Of a DNA stretch of 36,754 nt, positions 15,726 through 24,072 are shown in pieces. A program made the translations under genes and the position numbers. The stretch lies in NCBI GenBank assembly GCA_945887835.1, contig CAMCZQ010000011.1, positions 1 through 36,754 of the forward strand, read 5' to 3'. How positions within the stretch are numbered: position 1 is the first letter of the stretch; each line of letters starts with the position of its first letter. The notes beneath the pieces were generated by a model that worked only from the letters and a program-made list of their open reading frames with translations, was not told the origin of the DNA and searched no databases. The DNA is from Bordetella parapertussis. GTDB lineage: Bacteria; Pseudomonadota; Gammaproteobacteria; Burkholderiales; Burkholderiaceae_B.

Positions 15726-18376
15726 TCGATCAAGTCTTGTATCTCTGATTCCGAATAGCCTAGCATCTGCTTTAAGACATGCCCATTGTCTTCGCCGTAC
15801 CCAGGGGCTCCACGATCGATAACACCGCCAGCGTAAGCGGGTGTTGCACTCATTTTGACCGGAAACTCGTTGACCGGCCAGCGACCAATTTTGGTGCCGG
15901 TCACTTCAGTTAGCCACTCAAGTTCTTTTAACTGTGGATCGGTGTCACAACGATCTGCTGCCGTCTGGCACACACCAGCGGGCACACCAGCACCCTGTAG
16001 GCGCGCCATGCACTCGCTGGCATCTTGAGTCAACGCCCAAGCGCTGATTTTTTCATCTAGCGCATCTTGATTTTGCAGACGCAAGGCCAAGGTGCTAAAG
16101 CGTAAATCCCATTGCAACTCGGTCAGTCCATCTTCGCGCACCAATGCGTTCCATTCGGCGTCATCAAAACACGCGATTGCCAGCCAACGATCATCGCCAG
16201 CGCAACGATACGCCCCGTGAGGTGCGGCGGGCTTGTAGGGTGAACGATTACCGTAACGCGTCCATTCGTTACCGTTCGCCGACCAATCGAGCACCGCGGT
16301 CGCCGTTTGATAAATACCGGCCTCGCACTGCGAAGCATCAATCCACTGGCCCTCGCCGGTTCGATTGCGATGATAAAGCGCACCAAGCGTCGCCAGCGCA
16401 AAGCCATAGGCGCCAATCCAGTCAAGATACGAGTAGCCCCAGCCAGCCGGCATTGCCGGATCAGGGCGGCCAGACATCTCTGTCGTGCCGGCAAACGAAG
16501 CCGCTACGGGGCCAACAGTGCGAAAGCGCCCATACTTACCAATGCCGCCCATGCCCGATTGCTGCACATAAATAATGTCAGACTTGATCGACTTGAGCAC
16601 CTCGTAACCTAAACCTAGACGCTCAAGTACCCCAGGAGAAAAACCCTCAGCAACAACATCTGACTGGCGTGCAAGGTCTTTGGCAATGGCCAAACCCTTG
16701 GGGTGACGGATATTCAACGACATGCCACGCTTGCCTGCATTTTTGTTGTTGAACTGCCCGCCCATGTCTGAGTCAGTGACACCAAGCAAAGGCGCGGTCG
16801 CCACCTCACGCGCGGCGCGACCACCCACGGGCGACATCGCAGCCAGTCGGGTATCTGGATTTTCTTTCCATTCGACCTTGATACTTTCGGCGCCCAACGC
16901 AGCAAGAATGCGTGTACCACCGGCCGAAGCCAAAAACCAAGAGAAATCAAGAATCTTGATACCTTGTAAAGCGAACGGTGCGCCACGCGCAGAAATATTT
17001 TTGACTGTTGGGGTGTACTTAAACAATTGTGCGCGGCCATGTGCCTGCGACCCGGTTGGCGACGGGGCCTGCGCACCGGCCTTCAAAGCGTCGATATTTT
17101 TAGGTGCGCTCAGCAACGCGCTTAACTCGGCGTTGTGCTGCCCCAACAACGGAGCACGCTTGCCTGCCTGCCAGGCGGTCGCAGTACTCAACCATTTACT
17201 GGTCGGGTAACGCAAGGCACGACCCAACTCGGGGTGCTCGATGTCGGTAAACGAATGGCGCATCAACCAATGCTCATCCAATGCGTTTTCATGCGGCTTA
17301 CGCACCGGCGCCCACAATAAACCAGCGTCTTGCGCTTCGCGCCAAGGCAAATCTTTATAGTCATACGAACCGACGAAATCACGAATGACTTCAAGCATGC
17401 GCACAGTTTCAGCATCCATCCCCGCAGAGCCGGGCGTGCTGCGCGCCTTAAGATCAGCCGTCGCTGACGGCGCTTGCAAGTCAGCGGCCTTGCCATAACG
17501 ATCCAAAAAAGGTACGAGCTTGGCTTTATCGCGCGCCGACACCCCCCAGGTCATATTCCAGCGCTTGTCTTTGGTCGCACTGACGTTGGGGATGGGTGTT
17601 GGTTTTTCAACTGCATGGCGAGCCGTCTGGCGATAGAGGGGTGCTCGCCGCATTACCCAAGACATCACATCAAGCTCGGTATTTTTTGCAACAGCTTCGT
17701 GCACCGCGCACGACAGATCTTGCCCCATGCCCGTTGACTGGCGCGTAATCAACGCAGCCACCACTGCTGCTGTCATTTGTTCGGCCGCAATATGGTAGGC
17801 ATGCCAAACCTGCGGTGCCGCCGGCGGGTGCTCATAATGACCCTCGGCGTTACGGTCATAGCCGCAGCACATCATCACGCCACCCAAGGCTAAATGGATC
17901 AGATCTGAGCCCTTAAAATCTTTCCAGGGGCCAGTATCACCAAAGGGTGTGATACGCGCAGTAATCAGCGTCGGAAAGAGCGTGTTCAGCGACTGCGAGG
18001 GCTTCAGCTCTGACAAAAATTGCCCGCAGGTACTATCTAAAAAAATATCCGCAGTGCCTAACAGCTGTAAACAGGCCGCCTGACCTTCTGCAGTGCCAAG
18101 ATCAAGTTGTATCGATTTTTTACCGCGGTTGTACGCACAAAAGAAAATCGACCTCTCAGGATCAGCCTGTTCGCCCAGGTACGGACCAATACTTCGAGTT
18201 GGGCTTCCGCCAACCGGCTCGATCTTGATGACTTCAGCGCCTAGTCCGGCCAACAACAATCCACAGTACTCGCCCAACTCATCGGCAACCTCAATGACAC
18301 GTAAGCCCGCCAACATTCCGGGCTTATCTTGTGGATTAGCGAATAACTCTGCGGCATTGAAAGGCGACTGCGACAT
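15710..18376 (-). CDS. Two-domain class III CoA-transferase (CaiB/BaiF family)
   Basis: An 888-residue protein with two successive CaiB/BaiF domains: about 20-420 (start LRVIEVADELGEYCGLLLAG) and about 465-888 (start GIKILDFSWFLASAGGTRIL), joined by a Ala/Ser/Pro-rich linker. Class III enzymes move CoA between carboxylic acids through an aspartyl anhydride. The second half keeps the expected aspartate (Asp652 in GYSYLDW) at 21 residues before the TGEGQ motif. At the same spacing before TGMGQ the first half has Tyr194, so it probably lost catalysis. ATG has an AGAGGA site 7 bases upstream. It is first in the operon with the dipeptide-type importer and SDR. Fused CaiB pairs also occur in the DMSP enzyme DddD, but this is not proof of the same substrate. 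Confidence 0.88.
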   Translation of the reverse strand: MSQSPFNAAELFANPQDKPGMLAGLRVIEVADELGEYCGLLLAGLGAEVIKIEPVGGSPTRSIGPYLGEQADPERSIFFCAYNRGKKSIQLDLGTAEGQAACLQLLGTADIFLDSTCGQFLSELKPSQSLNTLFPTLITARITPFGDTGPWKDFKGSDLIHLALGGVMMCCGYDRNAEGHYEHPPAAPQVWHAYHIAAEQMTAAVVAALITRQSTGMGQDLSCAVHEAVAKNTELDVMSWVMRRAPLYRQTARHAVEKPTPIPNVSATKDKRWNMTWGVSARDKAKLVPFLDRYGKAADLQAPSATADLKARSTPGSAGMDAETVRMLEVIRDFVGSYDYKDLPWREAQDAGLLWAPVRKPHENALDEHWLMRHSFTDIEHPELGRALRYPTSKWLSTATAWQAGKRAPLLGQHNAELSALLSAPKNIDALKAGAQAPSPTGSQAHGRAQLFKYTPTVKNISARGAPFALQGIKILDFSWFLASAGGTRILAALGAESIKVEWKENPDTRLAAMSPVGGRAAREVATAPLLGVTDSDMGGQFNNKNAGKRGMSLNIRHPKGLAIAKDLARQSDVVAEGFSPGVLERLGLGYEVLKSIKSDIIYVQQSGMGGIGKYGRFRTVGPVAASFAGTTEMSGRPDPAMPAGWGYSYLDWIGAYGFALATLGALYHRNRTGEGQWIDASQCEAGIYQTATAVLDWSANGNEWTRYGNRSPYKPAAPHGAYRCAGDDRWLAIACFDDAEWNALVREDGLTELQWDLRFSTLALRLQNQDALDEKISAWALTQDASECMARLQGAGVPAGVCQTAADRCDTDPQLKELEWLTEVTGTKIGRWPVNEFPVKMSATPAYAGGVIDRGAPGYGEDNGHVLKQMLGYSESEIQDLIEQGVL

Positions 18377-18446
18377 AACGTGGTCCTCTGCTTTGTCTCA
18401 AGGCGAGCAACCCTCGAAGTGGGATCTGACCTTGTTTCTATTTGTT

Positions 18447-18486
18447 TTGATGACTAGCATCATGCCCCACAAAATGGGTATCATGC
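18447..18486. promoter_or_regulatory. Candidate operator and promoter in the CoA-transferase/thiolase divergent spacer
   Basis: A 30-bp imperfect inverted repeat lies at 18457-18486 (outer arms GCATCATGCCC and GGGTATCATGC, 9 of 11 positions paired). On the plus strand it overlaps a weak promoter-like pair, TTGATG at 18447-18452 and CAAAAT at 18470-18475, with 17 bases between. The position midway between two divergent gene sets fits a shared operator, but no regulator gene is adjacent. Both parts are suggestive only. Confidence 0.35.
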
Positions 18487-18565
18487 AACAGCGCCGTGTG
18501 TTTTATCTCGGTGTCGGCCACTGATACACCTAGACCTCAGAGCTTTAACGCCAAAGGATTTCGTT

Positions 18566-19696
18566 GTGAATGAACTACACGCGCTAAAAAATAAAATTAC
18601 AGTCGTCGGGGTCGGCAATACCGCTTATGGCGATTTCCCGTTAATCAGCGACTACGGTCTAGGCGCACAGGCGTTTAAATCTGCCATCTCAGATTGTGGA
18701 CTGAACAAAGACGAAATTGACGGCTTACTGGTGTGTCGTGTGCCGTCGTATGCGCGAATGGGTGAAGTGCTTGGCCTGAACCCACGCTGGACCATGACAT
18801 TACCCGGACACGGCCGTATGTCAGGCATGTCGATTATCGAAGCTATGTTGGCACTCGAAACCGGTGCGGCAAAATACGTCGCCTTGATTTATACCAATAT
18901 TGGCCGCTCACGCCGCGTGAACTATGGCGGCGAAGACGCCTCAAGCTTCTGGAACCCCTGGGGGTTTACCTCGCCCGGTGCTGCACACGCCATGATGTTT
19001 CGTATGCATATGGCCAAGTACGGCACGACCACCCGTCAACTCTCTGAAGTATCGGTAGCCTTTCGCAAGCACGCGTTACTGAACCCGAACGCCGTCATGA
19101 AAAAACCGATCACCTCTGACGATCACGCAAGCGCCAGACGCATCACCGAACCCTTAGGCCTGCTGGATTACTGCCTGATCAACGACGGTGCCGTCTGCAT
19201 GATCTTAACCACTGCCGAGCGTGCTAAAGACCTTGCCAAGCCGCCCGTACTGATTTCAGGTGTCGGCGCACGCGACGCCTTCGAGCGCAGCGCGATTTCA
19301 AACTTTGATCAAGATTTTTGGTACAGCGAAATCAAAGACGCCGGCACCCAAGCCTTTGAAATGGCCGGCGTCACCCACGACGATGTTGATGCTCTGATGT
19401 GCTACGACAACTTTAGCCCGACCGTACTGTTTAGCCTTGAAGGCCTGGGCTATTGCGACCAGGGCGAGTCAGGCGCCTACGTGCAAGGCGGCACCCTGCA
19501 ACTTGGCAATAAGCTACCCACCAACACCGATGGTGGACATCTCTCAAACTCGTACATGCAAGGCTGGGGTTTAAACGTTGAGGCCGTGCGCCAAATTCGC
19601 GGCGAGTGCGGCGCACGACAAGTTGCCGATTGCAACGTTGTGCAGTACATCGCCTCGACCCCTTGCACCCGCTCAATCATCTACACAAAAGGCTAA
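18566..19696 (+). CDS. Thiolase-fold protein (SCP-x/lipid-transfer type) lacking the nucleophilic cysteine
   Basis: A 376-residue protein of the thiolase superfamily, starting at GTG after an AAAGGA ribosome binding site. The N-terminus ITVVGVGNTAYGDF and the C-terminal PTNTDGGHLSNSYMQGWG and VEAVRQIRGECG stretches match the SCP-x/thiolase-like group. Where true thiolases have the reactive Cys in an A-C-A-S-G motif, residues 83-87 here read GRMSG, putting Arg84 in its place. Cys-less members paired with DUF35 proteins include aldolases that cleave beta-hydroxyacyl-CoA (Ltp2 type) and acyltransferases. It is followed 3 bp later by such a DUF35 gene and is divergent from the CoA-transferase operon, so a CoA-thioester substrate is likely. 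Exact reaction unknown. Confidence 0.85.
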   Translation: MNELHALKNKITVVGVGNTAYGDFPLISDYGLGAQAFKSAISDCGLNKDEIDGLLVCRVPSYARMGEVLGLNPRWTMTLPGHGRMSGMSIIEAMLALETGAAKYVALIYTNIGRSRRVNYGGEDASSFWNPWGFTSPGAAHAMMFRMHMAKYGTTTRQLSEVSVAFRKHALLNPNAVMKKPITSDDHASARRITEPLGLLDYCLINDGAVCMILTTAERAKDLAKPPVLISGVGARDAFERSAISNFDQDFWYSEIKDAGTQAFEMAGVTHDDVDALMCYDNFSPTVLFSLEGLGYCDQGESGAYVQGGTLQLGNKLPTNTDGGHLSNSYMQGWGLNVEAVRQIRGECGARQVADCNVVQYIASTPCTRSIIYTKG

Positions 19697-19699
19697 ATC

Positions 19700-20113
19700 A
19701 TGACGACCCAAACCTATGACAAGCCGCTGCCGATTATTGACGAGCTCAGCAAACCCTTCTGGGATCACGCCCTTGAGCATCGCTTGTCAGTACAAGCCTG
19801 CACACACTGCCGACACCTACAGTTTCCGCCCAGCCCCGTCTGCCCTAAATGCCTGTCAGACGAACAAGAATGGCTCGTCGTCAGCGGCCAGGCCACCCTC
19901 TTATCCTGGGTCAAGTTTCACCGCGCCTATTGGGACGGCTTCATGCAAGACATCCCCTACGACGCCTGCCTGGTACAACTCAAAGAAGGCCCCATCATGG
20001 TGAGCAACTTCAGCGGCCCCACCCCCGCCAACGTTCACATCGGCATGCCCCTAAAAGTCACCTTCGAACACGTCACCCCAGAAGTCGCCCTAAGCCGCTT
20101 CACCCCAGCTTAA
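19700..20113 (+). CDS. DUF35 zinc-ribbon/OB-fold protein, partner of the thiolase-fold protein
   Basis: A 137-residue protein with the two-part DUF35 layout: a rubredoxin-like zinc ribbon with Cys34, Cys37, Cys48 and Cys51 (CTHC and CPKC), then an OB-fold domain with LLSWVKFHRAYWDG and CLVQLKEGPIMVSNF. These proteins bind acyl-CoA or form obligate complexes with thiolase-fold enzymes, as in steroid side-chain aldolases and phloroglucinol acyltransferases. It starts 3 bp after its partner's stop and is surely co-expressed. An aromatic or CoA ligand is possible, but nothing in this sequence names it. Confidence 0.9.
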   Translation: MTTQTYDKPLPIIDELSKPFWDHALEHRLSVQACTHCRHLQFPPSPVCPKCLSDEQEWLVVSGQATLLSWVKFHRAYWDGFMQDIPYDACLVQLKEGPIMVSNFSGPTPANVHIGMPLKVTFEHVTPEVALSRFTPA

Positions 20114-20140
20114 AACAATCTAGGCAATCCGCAACCCCAA

Positions 20141-20213
20141 GCACTTTGAACACCCCGAAGCCGCGTATTTTTTGCTCAGCCAAAAAATCACCGGTTCGGG
20201 GCGGGCAAAGTGC
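20141..20213. terminator. Nested inverted repeat between convergent genes, possible bidirectional terminator
   Basis: Four complementary segments are nested around one centre: GCACTTTG (20141-20148) with CAAAGTGC (20206-20213), CCCCGAA (20153-20159) with TTCGGGG (20195-20201), CCG with CGG inside these, and TTTTTTG (20168-20174) with CAAAAAA (20181-20187) around a 6-base loop. It sits between the stop of the DUF35 gene and the stop of the convergent oxidoreductase gene, where a bidirectional terminator is expected. The T-run is in the innermost stem, which is unlike a textbook terminator, so another role such as a mobile repeat is possible. Confidence 0.5.
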
Positions 20214-20230
20214 GGGCGAAGGCAAAGGAT

Positions 20231-23200
20231 CTAAGCAGCCCGACTCCCCCCCGCCCCAGCCCCAGCCGCCTCAAACTCACCCAGCAACCTCACACGGACA
20301 GCCTCAGCCCGCAGCAACGCAGCCTCTTTCACATGCCCATATCCACGAATCTCTTCAGGCACCCCAGCCACCTCAACCGCCTTCTCCAGAGACCCCCGCG
20401 AAAGCTTACCCAACATACCCAACACCGTCTCACGGTACTCAACAATTAACGCCCGCTCAGCACGCCGTTCAGACGTATACCCAAACACATCCATCCAAGT
20501 ACCGCGCAAGCCTTTGAGCTTTGCCAGCAACTTGAACGCCACCAACATCCGAGGCCCAAACTTAGCTTTTATCAAATGCCCCTTGTCGTCGCGCTTAGCA
20601 AACAGTGGTGGCGCCAGATGAAAATGCACAGACCAGTCCCCTTCAAACTGCTCGTCCAAACCACGTAAAAACTCACCATCGGTATAAAGCCTCGCGACCT
20701 CATACTCATCTTTGTAAGCCATCAGCTTAAACAGATAACGCGCAACCACCAGCGTCAGGCGCTGCGTACCGCAAGCCTGCATTTCAGCGTCCGACACCCG
20801 ATTCACAAACGCGACATACTCTGACGCATAAGCCTCGTTTTGATACTCGCGTAAAAACGCCGCCCGATGCTCACGCACTTGTTCAACCTCAGAGCCCGAG
20901 CGTTTGAACTCAACGATGGTCGCACCGTGCGCGCTAGGATTTAACGCCTGATGGGCGCCTCCTAAAAGGCGAGCAATCAGTTGCGGTTCGTGCGCGACAC
21001 GACGCCCCCAGTTAAACGCCTCAAGGTTTTTCTTAACCTGCACGGCATTTAAAACAATCGCCTGCTCAAGCGAGCGATGATGCAAAGGAATCCAAGCTTT
21101 TTGATAGGCAAATCCCATCAAAAGTGGATTGGCATACACCGCATCGCCCAAGAGCTTCACCGCTAGCTCTGAGGCATCGACGCTCTCGATTCTTCCCTCA
21201 CCACAGGCTTGCTCAAGCTCCTGACGTAATTCATGGGCAGCGAGCGTCCAGTTCGGATTGCCGATGAAGGCTGCCGTTGGGGCGACATCGGCGTTTAACA
21301 ACATCCGTGTGTGCCCGGGCCGCATGCGCGCCACCGCCTCTGCACTTGAACCCACCACCAGATCCGCGCCCAACACCAAATCAGCCTGACCCATCGCGAT
21401 GCGAGTGTTCAAAATATCAGCGGCTGTCGGGGCGATGATGGCGTGTGAAAACACCGCACCGCCCTTTTGTGCCAAGCCTGCCATGTCAAGAACCGAGCCC
21501 GCTTTGCCTTCCAGATGAGCCGCCATACCGAGCAACTGGCCAATCGTGACGACGCCCGTCCCCCCAACGCCCGCCACAAAGATGCCATACGAGCGGTCGA
21601 GTGTAACTAGAGCCGGATCGGGTAAAGCCAAAGCCTGCTCCTCGGTTGCCTCAAGCAGCTTTGGCTTGCGTAACTGCCCGCCCTCAACCGTCACCAAGCT
21701 TGGACAAAAGCCCTTCAAACAAGAAAAGTCTTTATTGCAACTCGATTGATTAATGACACGCTTTCGACCGAGCTCTGTTTCGAGTGGTTCGATCGATAGG
21801 CAATTAGATTGCGTCGAACAATCGCCACAACCCTCGCAAACACGCGGGTTGATCACGACACGACGTGCCGGGTCAGGATAAGCATTGCGCTTGCGGCGGC
21901 GACGCTTTTCCGTGGCGCACGTCTGGTCATAAATCAGCGCAGAGGTGCCCGAGAGCTCACGCAACTCTTTTTGAACACGCTCAAGTTCATCTCGATGCAC
22001 AACCTCTACACCCGGAGGCAAGCCGCTTCGTTGCGCATATTTTTCTGGCTCATCGGTAACAACGACTAGCTTGACCACACCCTCAGCCAACACCTGCGCG
22101 GCCATCATCGGCACTGTGATTTGCCCATCGACGGGCTGACCACCGGTCATCGCGACCGCATCATTAAATAAAATTTTGTAGGTAATATTGACCTGCGCCG
22201 TGACTGCCGCACGGATCGCTAACAGGCCCGAGTGAAAATATGTGCCATCACCTAAATTAACGAAGACATGCTTTTCAGTGGTGAACGGCGCTTGCCCGAT
22301 CCAAGGTGCACCTTCGCCACCCATTTGCGTGAATACATGCGTGCTGCGATCCATCCACAGCGCCATATAGTGGCAACCAATGCCAGCCATCGCGCGCGAA
22401 CCCTCGGGCACGCGCGTCGACGTGTTATGTGGACACCCCGAGCAAAACCACGGCTTGCGCTCAGCCACTACCCGTGGGCGAGCTAACTCGCGCTCGCGGG
22501 CTGCAATAAACGCCAAACGAGCCTCGATCTGCGCGCGCACCTGCGCAGGCAACTCAAGGCGTAACAGACGCGTGGCGATCGCGCGCGCCACCATCGATGG
22601 CGAAAACTCATAGTGGGCAGGCAACAACCACGGGCTTTGCGGTACACCCCATTCGCCACCGTCTTTATCGTCAAACTTGCCAACCACACGCGGAATCTTT
22701 TTACCCCGTCCGATCCAGCCGAACAGTTCTTCTTTGACTTGATATTCAAGCATTTGGCGTTTTTCTTCGACTACCAAAATCTCGTCGAGATTTTCTGCAA
22801 AACTGAGTAAGCCTGTCGACTCAAGCGGCCAGACCATCCCCACTTTGAACAGACGCAAACCAATTTGCTGACATACCTCAGGCGTCAGGCCCAGATCGAG
22901 CAAGGCTTGTGTCGTGTCGAGGTAGGCCTTACCCGAAGTGATGATGCCAAAGCGCGCTTGCTCGTCGGGTACCGTCCAAAGCTGACGGTTCAAACCATTG
23001 GCGCGGGCAAAGGCCAGCGCAGCGTATAACTTTTGATCAAGCAGTCGCGCCTCTTGGGCCAGCGGCGTGTCGCCCAAACGAATGTTCAAGCCCCCCGCGG
23101 GTAAGACAAAATCTTCAGGAATGTTGACCTGAACACGCTCGGGGTCGACATCCACCGAGGCTGAGACCTCAACGATGTCGGTGATGCATTTCATCCCCAC

Positions 23201-23818
23201 CCACAAACCTGCATACCGGCTCATCGCCCAGCCCAGCACGCCATAATCAAGAATCTCTTGCACGCTCGCCGGAAACAAAACCGGAATTCCACAGGCTTTT
23301 AAAATATGATCGCTTTGATGGGGCAACGTCGAAGACTTTGCAGAGTGGTCGTCACCTGCCACAACCAAGACGCCACCCAAGGGCGAAGTCCCCGCCGCAT
23401 TCGCGTGTTTAAAGACATCGCCGCAGCGGTCTACTCCGGGCCCTTTGCCGTACCACAAGCCAAAAACGCCCTCGTACTGCGCGCCCTCAAACAGATTGAC
23501 TTGCTGAGAGCCCCAAACCGAAGTCGCAGCAAGGTCCTCGTTGACGCCGGGCTGAAACACGATGTGGTGTTGCTTCAGGCGCTCAGCGGCTTTCCAAAGA
23601 TTTTGATCGAAGCCGCCTAAAGGGGAACCGCGATAGCCAGAAATGAACCCGGCGGTGTTAACCCCGGCGGTCTGATCACGCACGCGCTGATTCATTGGCA
23701 AGCGCACAAGCGCGTGGATCCCACTGAGCCAGGCACGACCCGCAGATAGGTCGTACTTATCGTCTAGTTTGACGGAGTTTAAGGCTTGCAACTGCTGGTC
23801 TGAAAACGGGGCATTCAT
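20231..23818 (-). CDS. Fused indolepyruvate ferredoxin oxidoreductase
   Basis: About 1195 residues; converts aryl pyruvates such as indolepyruvate to the aryl-acetyl-CoA while reducing ferredoxin, using TPP. Domains in order: pyrimidine-binding part about 20-240 (SGYRGSPLGGFDQNLW), a second domain to about 440, TPP-binding domain about 470-640 (FCSGCPHNTST, NLGDGTYFHSG), a cysteine-rich iron-sulfur segment about 670-725 (VCEGCGDCSTQSNC and further Cys), a gamma-type domain about 755-950 (GVGGTGVVTIGQLLG) and a C-terminal DUF6537-like region. ATG at 23818 is chosen for its AAAGGAGT ribosome binding site; an in-frame upstream extension of 26 codons lacks one. It stands alone, convergent with the thiolase-DUF35 pair. 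Confidence 0.92.
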   Translation of the reverse strand: MNAPFSDQQLQALNSVKLDDKYDLSAGRAWLSGIHALVRLPMNQRVRDQTAGVNTAGFISGYRGSPLGGFDQNLWKAAERLKQHHIVFQPGVNEDLAATSVWGSQQVNLFEGAQYEGVFGLWYGKGPGVDRCGDVFKHANAAGTSPLGGVLVVAGDDHSAKSSTLPHQSDHILKACGIPVLFPASVQEILDYGVLGWAMSRYAGLWVGMKCITDIVEVSASVDVDPERVQVNIPEDFVLPAGGLNIRLGDTPLAQEARLLDQKLYAALAFARANGLNRQLWTVPDEQARFGIITSGKAYLDTTQALLDLGLTPEVCQQIGLRLFKVGMVWPLESTGLLSFAENLDEILVVEEKRQMLEYQVKEELFGWIGRGKKIPRVVGKFDDKDGGEWGVPQSPWLLPAHYEFSPSMVARAIATRLLRLELPAQVRAQIEARLAFIAARERELARPRVVAERKPWFCSGCPHNTSTRVPEGSRAMAGIGCHYMALWMDRSTHVFTQMGGEGAPWIGQAPFTTEKHVFVNLGDGTYFHSGLLAIRAAVTAQVNITYKILFNDAVAMTGGQPVDGQITVPMMAAQVLAEGVVKLVVVTDEPEKYAQRSGLPPGVEVVHRDELERVQKELRELSGTSALIYDQTCATEKRRRRKRNAYPDPARRVVINPRVCEGCGDCSTQSNCLSIEPLETELGRKRVINQSSCNKDFSCLKGFCPSLVTVEGGQLRKPKLLEATEEQALALPDPALVTLDRSYGIFVAGVGGTGVVTIGQLLGMAAHLEGKAGSVLDMAGLAQKGGAVFSHAIIAPTAADILNTRIAMGQADLVLGADLVVGSSAEAVARMRPGHTRMLLNADVAPTAAFIGNPNWTLAAHELRQELEQACGEGRIESVDASELAVKLLGDAVYANPLLMGFAYQKAWIPLHHRSLEQAIVLNAVQVKKNLEAFNWGRRVAHEPQLIARLLGGAHQALNPSAHGATIVEFKRSGSEVEQVREHRAAFLREYQNEAYASEYVAFVNRVSDAEMQACGTQRLTLVVARYLFKLMAYKDEYEVARLYTDGEFLRGLDEQFEGDWSVHFHLAPPLFAKRDDKGHLIKAKFGPRMLVAFKLLAKLKGLRGTWMDVFGYTSERRAERALIVEYRETVLGMLGKLSRGSLEKAVEVAGVPEEIRGYGHVKEAALLRAEAVRVRLLGEFEAAGAGAGGSRAA

Positions 23819-24072
23819 TTGTATGGACTCCTTTTGAGTAGTATGGTCCGTGCCTGCTGACTCCGATCTCTCTTTTGAAGCGACTTGGTCAACCACGGGT
23901 TAATCATTTAAGCCTCAGGGCGCACGCGTGAAAGCTCACGCTGACTCTGTTGTAACCCCGTCTGCGCGTTGCGGCAAGTGCTGTCTGACGCAGGCATAAT
24001 ACAAACGTCTGCGGCCGCGCGAAGCAAGTCTTGTCCCCTTGGCGCCGAATCGTTTAGTTTTACGCAAAAAAT
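23819..24072. other. Intergenic spacer between the indolepyruvate oxidoreductase gene and mutY
   Basis: A 254-bp divergent spacer. It holds the oxidoreductase ribosome binding site (near 23824-23831) and a TATTAT -10-like hexamer on the minus strand at 23996-24001, without a well-spaced -35 box. No hairpin, repeat or small gene stands out. Promoters for both flanking genes must lie here or overlap their starts. Confidence 0.3.

Noticed and set aside
15710-18376. Naming the fused CoA-transferase dddD
   Set aside because: Architecture is similar but substrate residues were not compared, and no accompanying DMSP-catabolic genes are recognised.
19849-20517. Open frame of 222 codons spanning the DUF35 gene and the start of the next
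   Set aside because: It is out of frame with the DUF35 gene, rich in Pro, His and Gln, and runs through the nested repeat; typical of a shadow in GC-rich DNA.
23819-23896. Upstream in-frame extension of the indolepyruvate oxidoreductase
   Set aside because: A strong AAAGGAGT ribosome binding site precedes the internal ATG at 23818, and the extension is not similar to the family start.
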